The notes: a model not told the origin generated them from the letters alone. Positions 45,301 to 47,886 are shown, numbered from the stretch's first letter. The stretch is DNA of 64,000 nt from Limnoperna fortunei (GCA_944474755.1 OX104112.1:88301756-88365755); one strand, 5' to 3'. Numbers and translations are program-made.

Positions 45301-47849
45301 TACAATTACATTTTATGTAATTTTAGTACTGTTGCGATTTATCATGACCCAAAAGTTGTTTTTAGACCAATCAAAAACACGCAAAATTCTATTCATGTAA
45401 TAATATGTGTTATTCAGGATTTGTACAGAAATTATAAATCTGTATCCCCTTAAATATTGGATGATATGTATATTCTTTTGGGGATGTTTAAATAGAAATC
45501 ACTGAAGCATAAATCATATACAACTAAGTATAGAAATATGTTGCCCCCAAAAGAAATAGGAATAACATATTCTTTTTATATGTTCTATAGATAACAATTG
45601 TTTTTTCTCTTTTTAGAACAAACATAAAGAAATATGTTTGGGTTGGGAAGAGTTTATAAATGTCCCATCTCAATGTTAATCTATTATTTAGGCTAAATAT
45701 TTTTTCAGCAAAAGAGGTTACATGATCATTGTAAAAAATTATCCTGTGTATACATGTATTGTCCTTTACACAGTGATCTCTAAATTTTAAAAGCAATTTT
45801 AAAGGTTAAAGAGATTCATATAAGGGCAATGTCTTTATTGCTGTCCACAGTATTCACAAATTGCTTGCATAAAATGCTATTACATGTACCTTGTACCCTA
45901 AATATAGAGAAATATATTCTGCATTATAATCCATTTATCAATTTATTCCTGCCATATTAATTGTGTAAGGCTGATGGATCCTACAAACATATTTAGAACT
46001 TACAAATTTGCTTTGCTTTTTATGTCTAACAAATTATATTATTTCAGACCTTCTAACGAATATGAGATTACCAAGTACCGAGTTGTAAGACCTGAGGAGT
46101 ATGTGTAAGTTTAATGTTGAACTAAAAACCATTACATATATATCACAAGCTTTTTTTTTTTTTATAGATTAAGAGCTTTATGCTCTAACTTGCTAAAAGA
46201 TCAAAGATCAAATAATTTAGCTACATATGTTCTTCAACAATATTTGTTTCAAGACCATATTTCATAATTATAATATTTTAAATCATTTTGCAAGGATATT
46301 TTATTCTCTGGGGCTTTTATAATTAATATATATGGGTATCTGGGGATTGGATCTAGTGGTAATCTCTGTCAGTGGGTTATTTCTGTTTATTTGTGCTGGA
46401 ATATAAAGCAATCATAAATTATTCTGTAGTTGGTTACCTGATGTAAAAAGGTGCTTCTTTAATTTTGACGTAATATTTCAATCGCTAGACCGGTGTGGAA
46501 AATATAGTTCTCGTCAAAATTGAATTTGTTGATTGGTTTAGAATAGTAACGTCATAATTAGAACTCATGATATCATAAACAAAACACCTTCCATTTACCA
46601 TGTATTCAAGTCATGAACATACAATTGGATTGAGAGAATTTGTACTTCATTTGGCAAATTTACTACTTTTTAAAGTTAGAGAAACAGAATCTTATATTAG
46701 TACTCTTGGATTATCTGATTTTTCTGTCTGACTGTTAGATTCTAACCACAGTTTACTTCAATTGCCAGTTTTCTGTCTGACTGTTAGACTGTAACCACAG
46801 TTTACTACAATTGCCAGTTTTCTGTCTGACTGTTAGACTGTAACCACAGTTTACTACAATCGTCAGTTTTCTGTCTGACTGTTAGACTGTAACCACAGTT
46901 TATTACAATTGCCAGTTTTCTGTCTGACTGTTAGACTGTAACCACAGTTTACTACAATTGTCAGTTTTTTGTCTGATTGTTAGACTGTAACCACAGTTTA
47001 CTACAATTGCCAGTTTTCTGTCTGACTGTTAGACTGTAAACCACAGTTTACTACAATTGCCAGTTTCTGTCTGACCACAGTTTACTACAATTGTCAGTTT
47101 TTTGTCTGATTGTTAGACTGTAACCACAGTTTACTACAATTGCCAGTTTTCTGTCTGACTGTTAGACTGTAACCACAGTTTACTACAATTGCCAGTTTTC
47201 TGTCTGACTGTTAGACTGTAACCACAGTTTACTACAAATGCCAGTTTTCTGTCTGAGTGTTATACTGTAACAATTGGATTGAGAGAATTTGTACTTCATT
47301 TGGCAAATTTACTACTTTTTAAAGTTAGAGAAACAGAATCTTATATTAGTACTCTTGGATTATCTGATTTTTGGATAAATCAGATAATCCACTCGTACCA
47401 GTGTAAGATCCTATATTTAATATACATGTCTATTATATTTTTCTAGGTGCTTTAGTAAAGAAGTAATATCTATTTTTAGCAGCAGCAATTTTTAGAGTTT
47501 TGCTTAAGTGGATATTTATGAAAAGATGTAAATTTAAACTGTACATTTATTAAAAATGTCAATTAATGATTTTTTAATTAATTTTAGTGGTGAACAATAT
47601 ATCACAACCACTGCTGCCCGACCATATTACTTGCCACCTATTGAATATACCTATGATGAGGAGGAACGAAGACGTCGTCGCAGGAAGAAGAAGAAGAGCA
47701 AACACCACCATGATGAACTCCGCCCTGATGAACAGATTATACTAGAAGAAAGAGTCGTTGGAGGTGGAGATGTCTATCGTACGTCTACTAGGTCCCGATA
47801 CGATGACGAAGTAGTGACAGGGCCAGAGTTTTACTTTGAAGCAGAATAA
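55..47849 (+). CDS. Giant multi-Ig transmembrane protein, 3' portion (join of 45 exons listed below)
   Basis: This entry gives the span; the exons are listed separately. Joining them at consensus splice sites gives one open frame of 12743 nt, which is 4246 residues after a partial first codon. Order: 40 Ig-like domains, a Thr/Ala/Pro stalk, one transmembrane helix in exon 41, and a tail of about 165 residues. Each Ig exon has the usual Cys, Trp (VYW/VQW-like) and DxAxYxC-type signature. The common strand pattern is KYSGSTV-x-x-PSLTI, ending ATN-x-VGTG-x-S. By family knowledge, arrays like this mediate cell adhesion or recognition at the cell surface. Hemicentin, titin and Dscam are less likely: the C-terminus has no EGF, fibronectin or kinase domain, and there is a membrane anchor. 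The 5' end is off the window. The domain reading is firm; the receptor role is inference. Confidence 0.85.
1273..1557. mobile_element. Short element bounded by 12-bp inverted repeats
   Basis: TGGCCGGATTTC at 1273-1284 is repeated in inverse as GAAATCCGGCCA at 1546-1557, giving a 285-bp unit with no coding capacity. The ends look like MITE termini, but I cannot define a target-site duplication. The superfamily is unassigned. Confidence 0.4.
1587..1940 (+). repeat. Diverged direct duplication inside intron 1
   Basis: The segment starting GGTGACAGCTGTAAACATGAG near 1589 recurs in diverged form from about 1803 (GTGACAGCTGTAAAGAGGAG). Both copies continue through similar blocks: a gtgataa/tgataac stretch, a ttagat stretch, then (c)ttttggctt/ttttgctt and ttgttg(a/g)ca. 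Each copy is about 130-140 bp. Confidence 0.45.
3567..3875 (+). CDS. Visible exon 2: Ig-like domain, B type
   Basis: Acceptor tttcag|GT, donor G|gtatga. It has 103 codons: Cys in TIPCTIINANPTQ, Trp in IRWYR, Cys in GTYRCGAIN, ending NVIG. There is no early ATG in its frame, so simple ORF calling misses its first half; protein similarity and both splice sites define it. Confidence 0.85.
4778..5080 (+). CDS. Visible exon 3: Ig-like domain
   Basis: Acceptor aaatag|CT, donor G|gtaggt. Cys in TIQCTITSQTPAATSV, Trp in VFWQR, then KYSGSTVVNPSLTI and GTYQCFAVN. Its start (LSKSSETVTYSG) resembles that of exon 4 (LTRSSDTVVYGN), suggesting that these two are a neighbouring duplicate pair. The 902-bp intron before it shows nothing recognisable. 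Confidence 0.85.
5497..5808 (+). CDS. Visible exon 4: Ig-like domain
   Basis: Acceptor tcgtag|AT, donor A|gtaagt. Cys in NIDCKVVSPFYP, Trp in VLWQK, Cys in GSYICYAAN. The region before the first Cys and the B-C loop are the most divergent of the early exons: no ANP or SGxP motif, and PGLTI in place of PSLTI. The 416-bp intron before it is featureless. Confidence 0.85.
6589..6888 (+). CDS. Visible exon 5: Ig-like domain, A type
   Basis: Acceptor tttaaag|GT, donor A|gtgagt. Starts GLLQVTIPSPTYSV; Cys in MVCTVSGSPAAT, Trp in VYWEK, Cys in GTYRCLGVN. NGT in the C-C' region is a possible N-glycosylation site. It opens the alternating A/B run of exons 5-14. The 780-bp intron before it shows no recognisable element. 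Confidence 0.85.
6889..8669 (+). other. Intron 5 (1781 bp)
   Basis: AT-rich intron. I find no Ig exon, RNA gene or clear repeat in it. The minus-strand frame at 7940-8140 has no recognisable domain and is treated as chance. Confidence 0.6.
8670..8972 (+). CDS. Visible exon 6: Ig-like domain, B type
   Basis: Acceptor ttgtag|GT, donor G|gtatgt. Starts GPPTVTVGAPSYSV; Cys in LACTVIANPTYT, Trp in VSWTK, KYSGSVFGNPSLTI, Cys in ATYVCSASN. NST after the C strand is a possible glycosylation site. Confidence 0.88.
9098..9208 (+). mobile_element. 3' fragment of a SINE-like repeat in intron 6
   Basis: Blocks gggggttttcacc, cctctcccaatacaaaatggatg, atatagctgaa and cattaaaccccattaaacaaa match, in order and orientation, the 3' half of the fuller SINE at 36062-36325. 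The tRNA-like head is missing here, so this is a 5'-truncated copy. Confidence 0.5.
9346..9651 (+). CDS. Visible exon 7: Ig-like domain, A type
   Basis: Acceptor atttcag|GT, donor A|gtaagt. Starts GLLTVAAVPNSYSV; Cys in LGCSWSGIPSP, Trp in ITWQK, Cys in AEYICTATN. The extra Trp directly after the first Cys is shared only with exon 13 (SCAWSG), which links these two A-type exons. Confidence 0.88.
10190..10498 (+). CDS. Visible exon 8: Ig-like domain, B type
   Basis: Acceptor tttccag|CT, donor G|gtgaga. Cys in LDCIVSSVPLHT, Trp in VKWKK, KYSGSSIISPSLVI, Cys in ANYVCTATN. NTT near the end is a possible glycosylation site. The 538-bp intron before it holds only AT-rich sequence with mixed T and A runs. 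Confidence 0.87.
10715..11020 (+). CDS. Visible exon 9: Ig-like domain, A type
   Basis: Acceptor attacag|GT, donor A|gtaagt. Starts GLLSVFIPQNPYDV; Cys in IPCIVTGNPQPT, Trp in VKWRK, Cys in ADYQCTASN. QNGTSHD carries a possible glycosylation site. The flanking introns are only 216 and 224 bp, among the shortest in the gene. Confidence 0.88.
11245..11550 (+). CDS. Visible exon 10: Ig-like domain, B type
   Basis: Acceptor attacag|GT, donor G|gtaagt. Cys in LPCIISSNPPHK, Trp in VQWKK, KYSGSLVYSPDLVI, Cys in ASYMCTATN. NNS before GKYSG is a possible glycosylation site. It ends DLNG, where neighbours have a V-[ITV]-G ending. Confidence 0.88.
12040..12054. repeat. Poly-C tract in intron 10
   Basis: An uninterrupted run of 15 C in otherwise AT-rich intron sequence, about 110 bp upstream of the acceptor of exon 11. 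Confidence 0.9.
12163..12474 (+). CDS. Visible exon 11: Ig-like domain, A type
   Basis: Acceptor ttttag|GG, donor A|gtaagt. Starts GKLAVTIRSNKFSV; Cys in MVCIISGIPSVT, Trp in VLWKK, Cys in ANYICTATN. The ending (AAGTSESEPTFLNVVG) has GTS in place of the GTG of B-type exons, as in exons 9, 13 and 28. Confidence 0.88.
13371..13679 (+). CDS. Visible exon 12: Ig-like domain, B type
   Basis: Acceptor tttaag|GT, donor G|gtaaat. Cys in IVCHVTASPPAD, Trp in ITWTR, KYAGGSVAVPSLTI, Cys in GSYVCSATN. Two possible glycosylation sites (NIT, NIS). The 896-bp intron before it shows no recognisable element. Confidence 0.88.
13977..14282 (+). CDS. Visible exon 13: Ig-like domain, A type
   Basis: Acceptor ttgtag|GA, donor G|gtaaac. 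Starts GLLTVNVPQDIYTA; Cys in MSCAWSGLPGAT, Trp in VLWKK, Cys in AIYLCTATN. Possible glycosylation sites NIT and NDT. It differs from the other A-type exons in ending on G, not A, so its junction residue follows the B pattern. Confidence 0.88.
14646..14948 (+). CDS. Visible exon 14: Ig-like domain, B type
   Basis: Acceptor ttgtag|GG, donor G|gtatgt. Cys in LDCMVISNPRHT, Trp in VQWYK, KYGGSTVDTPSLTI, Cys in ANYVCSATN. NLS is a possible glycosylation site. It closes the alternating A/B block and is followed by the largest intron of the gene. Confidence 0.88.
17802..17912 (+). repeat. Three-copy tandem repeat, 40/41-bp unit
   Basis: The unit gattagatttataaaagcat... starts at 17802, about 17842 and 17883. 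Each copy runs on to ttgttgggtt, and the first two to aaaggaaa. The second copy has a one-base insertion and the third stops after gttgggtt. Confidence 0.8.
18690..18946. repeat. Inverted-repeat cluster in intron 14
   Basis: The right arm at about 18907-18946 (aagttatatcaaataacctg then ttcagaaatttgaaa) is inverse to tttcaaatttctgaac near 18802. Its first part is also inverse to aggttatatgatataactt near 18692. This resembles the decayed remains of a foldback element. Confidence 0.45.
19211..19519 (+). CDS. Visible exon 15: Ig-like domain with a GC donor
   Basis: Acceptor ttcacag|AT. The donor reads GGAG|gcaagt: the coding phase, the length of 309 and the conserved GG ending all require a cut before GC, and the other five intronic positions fit the donor consensus. 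Cys in LGCNVIADPAAT, Trp in VYWTF, Cys in GKYTCYAIN. The loop after Trp is unusually rich in Thr and Gln. Confidence 0.85.
19974..20279 (+). CDS. Visible exon 16: Ig-like domain, B type
   Basis: Acceptor tttcag|AA, donor A|gtatgt. Cys in LGCTVTANPPHF, Trp in VFWRK, KYSGATVTNPSLTI, Cys in ASYVCGAEN. The normally invariant VGTG turn is replaced by VNSA, which is unusual for the array. The 454-bp intron before it is featureless. Confidence 0.88.
20504..20806 (+). CDS. Visible exon 17: Ig-like domain, B type
   Basis: Acceptor ttttag|AC, donor G|gtatgg. Cys in LECTVTAVPDYT, Trp in VYWQK, Cys in AQYICFANN, ending IVSG. KYSGS is changed to RLSGS, and NNS next to the last Cys is a possible glycosylation site. 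The first third has no ATG in frame. Confidence 0.87.
21269..21583 (+). CDS. Visible exon 18: Ig-like domain, B type, long loop
   Basis: Acceptor tttcag|CT, donor A|gtaagt. Cys in LQCVVNANPTQT, Trp in VRWRR, Cys in GNYICTATN. At 315 bp it is longer than most exons because of a Gly/Ser/Val-rich insertion (TGVGAVGSGSRLTGS) where others have KYSGS. The 462-bp intron before it is featureless. Confidence 0.88.
22045..22344 (+). CDS. Visible exon 19: Ig-like domain, B type
   Basis: Acceptor tttacag|CA, donor G|gtatgt. Cys in MTCTVNANPKET, Trp in VYWRM, RYSGSTVASPSLTI, Cys in AYYQCFAQN. VATG replaces VGTG. The N-terminal strand (VSALEFQGDFG) lacks the YSV seen in most neighbours. The 461-bp intron before it is featureless. 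Confidence 0.88.
22767..23078 (+). CDS. Visible exon 20: Ig-like domain, B type
   Basis: Acceptor ttgcag|AA, donor G|gtcagt. Cys in ISCTVTANPAAQ, Trp in VFWRK, KYQGSTVGTPSLTI, Cys in GRYVCYATN. It carries a run of Asn (TTNNNNKYQG) from consecutive AAT/AAC codons. The 422-bp intron before it is featureless. Confidence 0.88.
23382..23687 (+). CDS. Visible exon 21: Ig-like domain, B type
   Basis: Acceptor ttctag|GT, donor A|gtaagt. Cys in LGCTVSATPTEH, Trp in IYWTK, KYQGQIVNSPSLII, Cys in ATYYCYAQN. The KYQG variant is shared with exons 20 and 25. Confidence 0.88.
24076..24375 (+). CDS. Visible exon 22: Ig-like domain, B type
   Basis: Acceptor ttttag|AT, donor G|gtaatg. Cys in IPCTVTASPAAT, Trp in ITWKK (with NIT, a possible glycosylation site), KYSGATTQNPSLTI, Cys in AFYVCTATN. 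The 388-bp intron before it is featureless. Confidence 0.88.
24937..25236 (+). CDS. Visible exon 23: Ig-like domain, B type
   Basis: Acceptor ttgcag|CT, donor A|gtacgt. Cys in ELVCNINANPAAT, Trp in VQWYR, Cys in GYYVCTATN. The strand before the first Cys (LKTKSQELVC) has lost the usual G-x-x-VTL pattern, and KYSGSTV is KYNSPTV. The 561-bp intron before it is AT-rich and featureless. Confidence 0.86.
25608..25904 (+). CDS. Visible exon 24: Ig-like domain, B type
   Basis: Acceptor atttag|AT, donor A|gtaagt. Cys in IGCTVVANPAAT, tandem Trp in SVWWQV, Cys in AYYVCYATN. KYSFSTSNPSLTI is shortened relative to the KYSGSTVxxPSLTI of others. No in-frame ATG lies near the start, so it is defined by splice sites and domain similarity. 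Confidence 0.85.
26426..26728 (+). CDS. Visible exon 25: Ig-like domain, B type
   Basis: Acceptor ttttcag|GT, donor A|gtaagt. Cys in LQCTVSANPTHT, Trp in VYWKR, KYQGATVNNPSLTI, Cys in ASYICFAHN, with EGDG replacing VGTG. The 521-bp intron before it is featureless. Confidence 0.88.
27061..27378 (+). CDS. Visible exon 26: Ig-like domain, B type
   Basis: Acceptor attacag|GT, donor G|gtaatt. Cys in LVCTINANPSHF, Trp in VSWKK, KYAGGSVSQPSLTV, Cys in AFYECSATN. At 318 bp it is, with exon 1, the longest Ig exon; the extra residues are in the C'-D region (DSSAITNNPS) and before the DQA turn (DRNM). Confidence 0.88.
27645..27950 (+). CDS. Visible exon 27: Ig-like domain, B type
   Basis: Acceptor ttttcag|AT, donor A|gtatgt. 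Cys in VPCTITSNPAHY, Trp in VQWKR, Cys in GFYICTATN. KYSGS is replaced by QYTNGNLNVPSLTI. NVS is a possible glycosylation site. Confidence 0.88.
28199..28760. mobile_element. Probable dispersed repeat in intron 27
   Basis: It begins with an ATT microsatellite, followed by blocks such as aggtgctttacaaac near 28269 and ggaattccacagccgaggtg near 28616, in non-coding sequence less AT-rich than its surroundings. From memory this wording resembles a repeat seen in other marine animal genomes; I cannot name the class, and no terminal repeats are evident. Confidence 0.35.
28909..29214 (+). CDS. Visible exon 28: Ig-like domain, isolated A type
   Basis: Acceptor ttttag|GT, donor A|gtaagt. Starts GVLQVTVPQSAYNV; Cys in LVCTVTGTPAVQ, Trp in VYWVK, Cys in AVYRCYGTN. 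Its TGxP and GTS features are those of the exon 5-14 A type, yet its neighbours are B type. Confidence 0.88.
29442..29744 (+). CDS. Visible exon 29: Ig-like domain, B type
   Basis: Acceptor ttccag|GT, donor A|gtaagt. Cys in LQCTVIATPSAT, Trp in VRWNK, KYSGSTTSIPSLTI, Cys in TSYTCQATN. AAGTTVS at the end departs from VGTGxS. The 227-bp intron before it is one of the short ones. Confidence 0.87.
29777..30511. mobile_element. pogo/Tigger-like MITE with TA target duplication
   Basis: Left end CAGTGAACCCTCGTTACAAC at 29777, right end the inverse of CAGTCAACCCTCTTTACAAC ending at 30511, flanked on both sides by TA (29775-29776 and 30512-30513). The length is 735 bp with no coding potential. Motifs related to the terminal ttacaacgac recur inside (near 29878 and 29955). 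TA duplication and CAG-start termini of this wording are typical of pogo-type mariner relatives. It lies in intron 29. Confidence 0.75.
31036..31332 (+). CDS. Visible exon 30: Ig-like domain, B type
   Basis: Acceptor ttttcag|AT, donor A|gtaagt. Cys in LECTVQANPTHY, Trp in VYWKR, RYSGSTVSNPSLTI, Cys in GSYVCFANN, with NNT as a possible glycosylation site. The 1291-bp intron before it contains the pogo-like MITE. Confidence 0.88.
31962..32159. repeat. Short interval bounded by 11-bp inverted repeats
   Basis: AGTAGGTTCCC at 31962-31972 is inverse to GGGAACCTACT at 32149-32159 in intron 30. With arms this short it may be a small MITE or chance. A GTTT microsatellite follows near 32172. Confidence 0.3.
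32319..32621 (+). CDS. Visible exon 31: Ig-like domain, B type
   Basis: Acceptor cttcaag|GT, donor A|gtaagt. Cys in LQCTVSANPIQT, Trp in VKWQR, RYSGSTVSSPSLTI, Cys in GRYVCMATN. It has no in-frame ATG in its first two thirds and is easily missed, but the full domain and both splice sites are intact. Confidence 0.86.
33462..33752 (+). CDS. Visible exon 32: Ig-like domain, B type, short
   Basis: Acceptor tttcag|GT, donor A|gtaaga. Cys in LQCAYSANPAAT, Trp in VRWLR, Cys in GTYVCQVTN. At 291 bp it is the shortest of exons 1-36: the C-C' hairpin (RNNVEIDL) lacks the NGxxT loop, making it closest to an I-set domain. The 840-bp intron before it is featureless. Confidence 0.88.
33989..34288 (+). CDS. 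Visible exon 33: Ig-like domain, B type
   Basis: Acceptor tttacag|AT, donor A|gtaagt. Cys in LQCAVTADPAAT, Trp in VYWQR, KYSGSAVGNPSLVI, Cys in GTYYCYAVN. A Thr run (GGTTTTII) follows the C strand. Confidence 0.88.
34289..35609 (+). other. Intron 33 (1321 bp)
   Basis: AT-rich intron. Two short similar stretches (gatgcttgaaagagatatatg near 34737 and cttgaaagagaaatttatg near 34793) hint at a small duplication. No exon, RNA gene or mobile element is recognised. Confidence 0.5.
35610..35918 (+). CDS. Visible exon 34: Ig-like domain, B type
   Basis: Acceptor ttttag|AT, donor A|gtaagt. Cys in IACDIVANPKET, Trp in VYWQK, KYSGSTVAVPALTI, Cys in ARYVCFAAN. NGT near the end is a possible glycosylation site. 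Confidence 0.88.
36062..36325 (+). mobile_element. tRNA-derived SINE in intron 34
   Basis: The head has a box A-like stretch (TTAGCCGAGTGGTTAAGG near 36072) and a box B-like stretch (GCAAGTTCAAGTCTCAC near 36138), as in Ser/Leu-type tRNA genes. The body carries ggggttttctctgtgtactcc and the tail gttaaacaccattcaaac plus A-rich sequence. This is an RNA polymerase III-type short retroposon, possibly of the MetaSINE group known in bivalves. It lies on the sense strand of the host gene. Confidence 0.7.
36714..37019 (+). CDS. Visible exon 35: Ig-like domain, B type
   Basis: Acceptor ttttag|GT, donor A|gtatgt. Cys in ITCTVSSFPAHT, Trp in VYWTK, Cys in GMYRCFATN. KYSISSNLNAPSLTI replaces KYSGSTV, following a Thr-rich loop (STTTTKYS). 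Confidence 0.88.
37316..37674. mobile_element. Foldback element with 58-bp arms, plus a nested inverted repeat
   Basis: The arm 37316-37373 and the arm 37425-37482 are inverse copies over 58 bp with one difference that I see (ccggcatc against ccggaatc), separated by 51 bp. The right arm runs into a second inverted pair: gttatctccattctaatgc near 37473 against gcattagaatgatggagata near 37653. Non-coding, in intron 35. Confidence 0.75.
37985..38296 (+). CDS. Visible exon 36: Ig-like domain, last of the main array
   Basis: Acceptor ttttag|AT, donor G|gtaagt. Cys in LMCTITANPAAT, Trp in VVWQK, KYTGGTVQIPSLTI, Cys in GNYRCVASN. The final strand is divergent (ISLETIG). After this exon the domain style changes. 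Confidence 0.88.
38891..39148 (+). CDS. Visible exon 37: I-set/C2-like Ig domain
   Basis: Acceptor tttcag|AT, donor T|gtatgt. It has 86 codons, shorter than the array exons: VIEGNTIQATC, FQWYK, TYICRAMN, ending VDVQ. The C'-D segment is compact and there is no KYSG/PSLTI block. It ends on T, so the next residue is Phe and the GG/GS linker of the main array is absent. The 594-bp intron before it shows no recognisable element. Confidence 0.88.
39571..39810 (+). repeat. Minisatellite, 40-bp unit, about six copies
   Basis: Unit: gggaaagaaaatacaccagg followed by gggcagcacaattactatta, near-identical between copies (variants ccaggagcc, ccaagggg, aacaaatac). It ends about 47 bp upstream of the acceptor of exon 38, where branch-point and polypyrimidine signals would lie. 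Confidence 0.9.
39858..40160 (+). CDS. Visible exon 38: array-style Ig domain
   Basis: Acceptor ttgcag|TT, donor T|gtaagt. Cys in IKCTQTSNPLAT, Trp in VSWTK, KYIGGSVSNPTLTI, Cys in ASYRCSARN, with NGT as a possible glycosylation site. It has the main-array fold style but lies between the two short I-set-like exons 37 and 39, and ends VDLN plus T like those. Confidence 0.88.
40325..40927. mobile_element. MITE, PIF/Harbinger-like candidate
   Basis: Left end AGGGGATGCAGGACACC at 40325, right end the inverse of AGGGTATGCAGGACACT ending at 40927, flanked on both sides by TTA (40322-40324 and 40928-40930). A 3-bp TWA target duplication is the mark of PIF/Harbinger elements. The 603-bp interior is AT-rich and non-coding. 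It lies in intron 38. Confidence 0.55.
41904..42155 (+). CDS. Visible exon 39: I-set/C2-like Ig domain
   Basis: Acceptor tttacag|CT, donor T|gtaagt. It has 84 codons: VLEGHPFSMYC, YQWFHDD, GLYTCKAYN, ending VDVK. NAT after the first Cys is a possible glycosylation site. With exon 37 it forms a short-domain pair near the membrane. Apart from the MITE, the 1743-bp intron before it shows nothing recognisable. Confidence 0.88.
42740..43033 (+). CDS. Visible exon 40: membrane-proximal Ig domain and stalk
   Basis: Acceptor taacag|TT, donor G|gtatgt. Cys in VTLSCDSFANPS, Trp in WNWYY, Cys in GLYSCVAFN, then a short stalk TVGLVTTTAAPVT. The Thr/Ala/Pro stalk could carry O-glycans. The next exon begins the transmembrane segment. 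The 584-bp intron before it is featureless. Confidence 0.88.
43390..43524 (+). CDS. Visible exon 41: transmembrane segment
   Basis: Acceptor tttcag|TT, donor G|gtaaat, 45 codons. A Gly/Ala/Ser-rich extracellular end (TGAAAVGQSLALSGLSGGE) precedes one hydrophobic helix with core IVLGILFFILLLIALIV, then CCILQ. No in-frame ATG is needed because it is internal. The splice phase (1 in, 1 out) keeps the full frame. Confidence 0.85.
43895..44015 (+). CDS. Visible exon 42: juxtamembrane tail
   Basis: Acceptor ttttag|GT, donor AG|gtatat. It encodes 40 residues starting GCCICCAAAGAKDKERR, a Cys cluster followed by basic residues at the inner membrane face, suggestive of palmitoylation (inference). RFYEVPT contains YEVP, a YxxP motif of the type bound by Crk-family SH2 domains when phosphorylated. 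This is where intron phase changes from 1 to 2. Confidence 0.8.
44077..44350 (+). repeat. Two diverged direct repeats, about 130 bp each, in intron 42
   Basis: The first copy starts tggtttccagatgataactt near 44079, the second cagtttccaggtgataactt near 44216. Both continue through gcatcaacag/gcagcaacag, ctataaaat(a)aagatca(a/g)gtt, aattttcagcacaatcc and tgtagtttttga. Non-coding; it looks like part of a dispersed repeat family. Confidence 0.7.
44535..44591 (+). CDS. Visible exon 43: cytoplasmic tail
   Basis: Acceptor cttatag|A, donor AG|gtaaat, 57 nt, phase 2 on both sides. It encodes EPSLISKRDVSLHMAPVY between split Arg codons. Several Ser and one Tyr are available for phosphorylation. Because it is symmetric and short it could be skipped in frame. 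Confidence 0.75.
44784..44927. mobile_element. Foldback hairpin element in intron 43
   Basis: This 144-bp near-palindrome has caattaataactttgatata at the left matched in inverse by tatatcaaagtcattaattg at the right, then ggtcgctatcagga against tcctgatagcgacc. Pairing continues inward to a loop containing GAGCCGCTAGGCGA. Non-coding. Confidence 0.8.
44928..46047 (+). other. Rest of intron 43
   Basis: About 1.1 kb of AT-rich sequence. The open frames at 44925-45230 and 45271-45453 (+) and 45524-45796 (-) have no recognisable domain and no splice support. I see no exon or repeat here. Confidence 0.5.
46048..46104 (+). CDS. Visible exon 44: cytoplasmic tail with ITSM-like motif
   Basis: Acceptor tttcag|A, donor GT|gtaagt, 57 nt, phase 2 on both sides. 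It encodes PSNEYEITKYRVVRPEEY. TKYRVV fits the immunoreceptor tyrosine-based switch pattern TxYxxV/I known from SLAM-family and PD-1 tails. That pattern is short, so function is inference. The exon is symmetric with exon 43 and could also be spliced out in frame. Confidence 0.78.
46621..46723 (+). repeat. Left copy of an exact 103-bp direct repeat
   Basis: Starts acaattggattgagagaatt and ends ggattatctgattttt. I see no mismatch to the copy at 47270-47372. The two copies flank the intronic 49-bp array. Confidence 0.92.
46724..47271 (+). repeat. 49-bp minisatellite array 1 (intron 44), about 11 units
   Basis: Unit: ctgtctgactgttagactgt then aaccacagtttactacaatt and gccagtttt. It includes a one-base-longer unit (gtaaacc), a truncated unit near 47067 and a variant gagtgttatactg at the end. 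All 548 bp are colinear with 49391-49938 of the downstream array, with one substitution noticed. Confidence 0.93.
47270..47372 (+). repeat. Right copy of the 103-bp direct repeat, with inverted partner
   Basis: Identical to 46621-46723. It is followed at once by an inverted, diverged version of its own end (aaatcagataatccac..., then gtaccagtgtaagat), giving a small hairpin at 47333-47411 that the left copy lacks. Confidence 0.9.
47588..47849 (+). CDS. Visible exon 45: terminal tail exon with stop codon
   Basis: Acceptor ttttag|T, stop TAA at 47847-47849. It encodes GEQYITTTAARPYYLPPIEY, an acidic DEEE, a run of six Arg and four Lys, SKHHH, then ERVVGGGDVYRTS and the end FYFEAE. YLPP is a second YxxP motif. 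The polybasic run could bind acidic lipids or act as a nuclear signal; this is inference. The adjacent intron holds array 1 and its flanking repeats. Confidence 0.85.
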
Positions 47850-47886
47850 ATACATTAGTTATCAAACAACTTGCATTAACAATAAA
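47845..47886 (+). promoter_or_regulatory. Candidate polyadenylation signals
   Basis: AATAAA occurs at 47845-47850, overlapping the stop codon, and again at 47881-47886. The second is better placed for a short 3' UTR. The true cleavage site could lie further downstream in the AT-rich stretch. Confidence 0.4.

Noticed and set aside
55..47849. Naming the gene hemicentin or titin
   Set aside because: Ig arrays alone are not diagnostic. The C-terminus is a membrane helix and cytoplasmic tail, not the EGF/fibulin or kinase ends of those families.
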